In this document: piece after piece, positions 30,769 to 32,652 of the stretch
Position numbering within the stretch: position 1 is the first letter of the stretch
Layout: the number at the start of each line of letters is the position of its first letter
Source of the DNA: Kiritimatiellia bacterium
GTDB taxonomy: Bacteria > Verrucomicrobiota > Kiritimatiellia > RFP12 > UBA1067
Length of the DNA: 32,652 nucleotides
Assembly: GCA_017403825.1 (NCBI GenBank)
Contig: JAFRDO010000020.1
Location: forward strand, 1-32,652
Direction of reading: 5' to 3'
Program-made: the position numbers and the translations under genes
The notes under the pieces: model-generated
Database searches by the model: none
The model's input: only the letters and a program-made list of their open reading frames with translations
Told to the model about the DNA's origin: nothing

Positions 30769-32652
30769 ATGAAGAAGATTAAGGCTCTGTCGTTCGCCGC
30801 CGTTTGTGCGGTTGCGCTGGTTCAATCATCTCTTGCCGGGATTGTTCTTGACGCGCCGGGACATGTTTATGAAGAGGGGGCGACGCTTACGGTGAGCAAC
30901 GTGCCTGCCGATTCGTCATGGACGCTCACAGACTGGCTTGGCCGCAACCTCCCAACTCCCAACCCCCAATCCCCAACCCCCAACCCCCAACTCCCAACTC
31001 TTTCGGTAGGTTACTACCATCTCCGTTGCGGGAACGAGGATGTAACCTTTGCCGTTGTGCCGAAATTGGAAAGCCGCACATTTGACCGCAATTCGTTCTA
31101 TGGCGTCGATTCGGCGCAGAGCTGGGTTTCGCGGAAGGGACGGTTTCTCTGTCCGTGGTACGATGGCGACACGTATCGGCTGGTCAGCGACCTGATCTGG
31201 CGCGCTGGCATTCCTCACGTCCGCGATCGCGTGAGCTGGAACGAGGTGAGCAAGAAGCCTGAGGAATACGATTTCGGACACTATCTCTATAACGCCGATC
31301 TGCTGCACGAGAGGAAGATCGGCATTTCAGGCATGTTCCATGACACGGCATCTTACGTGAAGAAGATGCAGAAGTTGCCAGCCGATCTCAAGGCTTTGCA
31401 TGCGTTCTGCAAGAAAGCGGCGGAAACGTTCGGGGAGAGAATGGAGGACTGGGAGTTCTGGAACGAGATCGACGTGTCGGCCTATGCGCCGGAGCCGGTG
31501 TGGGACTATGCCGCAACCATGAAAGCCGCATGCCTGGGCTTCAGGGACGGAGCGAAGGAGACCGGGAATCGGAATCTTCTGGTCCTGCCGGGTTCGCTCT
31601 GCATTGCCGCGCGGAGCGTCTATGACGAGGGGTTGTTCGCAAACGACATGGCGAAGTATTCCGACGTGTTCAACTTCCATACGTATGCGCCCATCGCGCA
31701 GTATCCGGGAATCTTTGCGGATCTTCGCGCGTTCATGGCGCGGGTCGGCATACCCGATCGGGCCGTGTGGATGACCGAGACAGGGACTCAGCAGGAAGGC
31801 CGCTGTTCCAAGGAAAGTGTGATTCGCGGGGCGAAAGCCCATTCGCCTGAGCAGGAACTGATACACGCCGAGTTCTACGCGAAGAGCCAAGCTGCGCTCC
31901 AGATGCAGGGTGTGGCGCGCAACTACCTGTTCGTGTTCGGCACGTACAACGAAGGCGCTGGCGGCAAGGACTGGGGCGTGATGCGTCGGGACGGGACCGT
32001 CAAGCCGACGTATTCTGCAATGAGCACGATAGTGCAGGAGCTTGGTTCTGCCCGTCTGCTGGGCGAGGTCCGTGTCGGAGACGGACAGCGCGCGTATCTT
32101 TTCGAACAGCCGGACGGCAGACAGACGATGATGTTCTGGTCGGTCTCGCCGGTTGACACGGACGCAAACGTGCCGTCGGCAAAACCCCTGCTGGAACGTC
32201 TGCTCAAGTTGAACGTGCGGGACGGCGAATATGCTGTGACAGATCTTTGCGGGATGCGCTCTCGGGTCCGGGCGGAGAACGGGACGCTTGCCCTGACATC
32301 GACGCGTTATCCGGTTTATCTTTCGGGTCTTAAGGGGCTTAAGGCGGACAAGCCCGCATTGTCGCCGGGCAAGCCGACGCCGTATCAGGCGGCGGCGGAT
32401 GAGGATTTGCGCGTCATCTTCAAGGTCAGCCTCGACAAGCGCGATTTCGGGATCGCCGGACACAAGTCCGTTGCCGAAATCAGGCGGGACAAGGGGCGGA
32501 TGACCGTTGAGATTTGGAACCTGGATGGAACGGCGAAAGAAGGCCATGTGGCCGTTGTCGGCGGGACGCTTGAGAATTTGCCGGAGCGGATAACCCTGCC
32601 TGCGAACGGCTGCATTTCCTGCGACTGCATTTTCACGCCAACCCCCAACCCC
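30769..32652 (+). CDS. Secreted clan GH-A glycoside hydrolase (GH39-like), 3' end outside window
   Basis: At least 628 residues, open at the window end. Signal peptide (KKIKALSFAAVCAVALVQSSLAG), then a small beta domain broken by a 7-bp repeat array (30945-31001), then a TIM barrel: WEFWNEID gives candidate acid/base E233 and VWMTETGTQ gives candidate nucleophile E337, the strand 4 and 7 glutamates of clan GH-A. FNFHTYAP and NYLFVFGTYNEGAGGKDWGV fit a GH39-like or related barrel. A C-terminal beta-rich part follows from about residue 430. The specificity cannot be told. The start ATG 30769 is the first in the frame and fits the signal peptide; no strong ribosome site. The frame again enters the same type of C-rich repeat at the very end of the window. 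Confidence 0.75.
   Translation, partial: MKKIKALSFAAVCAVALVQSSLAGIVLDAPGHVYEEGATLTVSNVPADSSWTLTDWLGRNLPTPNPQSPTPNPQLPTLSVGYYHLRCGNEDVTFAVVPKLESRTFDRNSFYGVDSAQSWVSRKGRFLCPWYDGDTYRLVSDLIWRAGIPHVRDRVSWNEVSKKPEEYDFGHYLYNADLLHERKIGISGMFHDTASYVKKMQKLPADLKALHAFCKKAAETFGERMEDWEFWNEIDVSAYAPEPVWDYAATMKAACLGFRDGAKETGNRNLLVLPGSLCIAARSVYDEGLFANDMAKYSDVFNFHTYAPIAQYPGIFADLRAFMARVGIPDRAVWMTETGTQQEGRCSKESVIRGAKAHSPEQELIHAEFYAKSQAALQMQGVARNYLFVFGTYNEGAGGKDWGVMRRDGTVKPTYSAMSTIVQELGSARLLGEVRVGDGQRAYLFEQPDGRQTMMFWSVSPVDTDANVPSAKPLLERLLKLNVRDGEYAVTDLCGMRSRVRAENGTLALTSTRYPVYLSGLKGLKADKPALSPGKPTPYQAAADEDLRVIFKVSLDKRDFGIAGHKSVAEIRRDKGRMTVEIWNLDGTAKEGHVAVVGGTLENLPERITLPANGCISCDCIFTPTPNP
30945..31001 (+). repeat. About eight tandem 7-bp repeats, CCAACYC type, inside glycosidase gene
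   Basis: AA dinucleotides recur at 30946, 30954, 30961, 30968, 30975, 30982, 30989 and 30996, so after the first 8-bp step the period is exactly 7 bp. The unit is CCAACYC with C/T changes. The array stays open and encodes NLPTPNPQSPTPNPQLPTL between two beta strands of the N-terminal domain. Confidence 0.85.
32638..32652 (+). repeat. Start of a second CCAACCC repeat array, cut by window end
   Basis: CCAACCCCCAACCCC, two heptamers matching the array at 30945-31001, at the very end of the window and in frame with the glycosidase gene. Its full length is unknown. Confidence 0.65.

Noticed and set aside
1..32652. CRISPR array, tRNA or rRNA genes, or a defence system
   Set aside because: I saw no spaced direct repeats of 25-40 bp, no cloverleaf-like gene with GGTTCRANTCC, and no nuclease or defence gene cluster in the read-through.

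Overview
This 32.65 kb window is GC-rich and carries every recognisable gene on the + strand. The gene content suggests a PVC-group bacterium, most likely a gut-type Kiritimatiellae, Lentisphaerae or Verrucomicrobiota relative. The grounds are tandem LamG proteins, large secreted glycoside hydrolases, a DUF4886 lipoprotein, a RAYT-type transposase with G/C palindromes, and ferredoxin-linked (iorA) metabolism. The taxonomic call is inference from content, not from a marker gene.

Layout. 1-765 is the 3' part of a REP-associated tyrosine transposase, with GGGGACTGTCCCC-type palindromes inside and behind it. 927-4781 is a two-domain glycogen debranching enzyme. 4824-6136 is a two-gene unit: a NadD fused to a ferredoxin:thioredoxin-reductase-like six-cysteine domain, then a TcdA/ThiF-family dehydratase. 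6169-11278 is a glycerol-phosphate redox operon: a fused GlpA-like/FAD oxidoreductase, DUF1667 protein, glycerol-1-phosphate dehydrogenase and HAD-IIA phosphatase. 11354-16334 is a compact housekeeping operon: PIG-L deacetylase, coaD, a metX-metW fusion, nusB, ribD and ribE, joined by overlaps or short gaps. 16386-26337 starts with iorA and an RlmI-like methyltransferase and runs without an obvious break into a DUF4886 lipoprotein, a GH127 plus sialidase-like fusion, and a GH2 enzyme. 26469-30737 holds a four-module LamG protein, apparently cut short by an in-frame TAG, and a Tat-exported PHP phosphoesterase. 30769 to the window end is a secreted clan GH-A glycosidase that runs off the edge.

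How it works together. The left two thirds is core metabolism: glycogen, NAD, tRNA modification, glycerol phosphates, CoA, methionine, riboflavin and aromatic 2-oxoacid oxidation. The right third is a carbohydrate-foraging block whose products mostly carry signal peptides and could attack arabinose-, sialic-acid- or beta-galactoside/glucuronide-containing glycans. No transporter, regulator, RNA gene or CRISPR array was seen. Seven promoter-like TGNTATAAT (extended -10) sites, most with no good -35, sit at the upstream edge of the seven transcription units and are the clearest regulatory signal.

The most notable points are several gene fusions (NadD-FTR, MetX-MetW, GlpA-like/FAD oxidoreductase, GH127-sialidase, GH13-GH133), 7-bp tandem repeats embedded in frame inside two glycosidase genes, and the premature TAG whose downstream frame still encodes the expected LamG tail.
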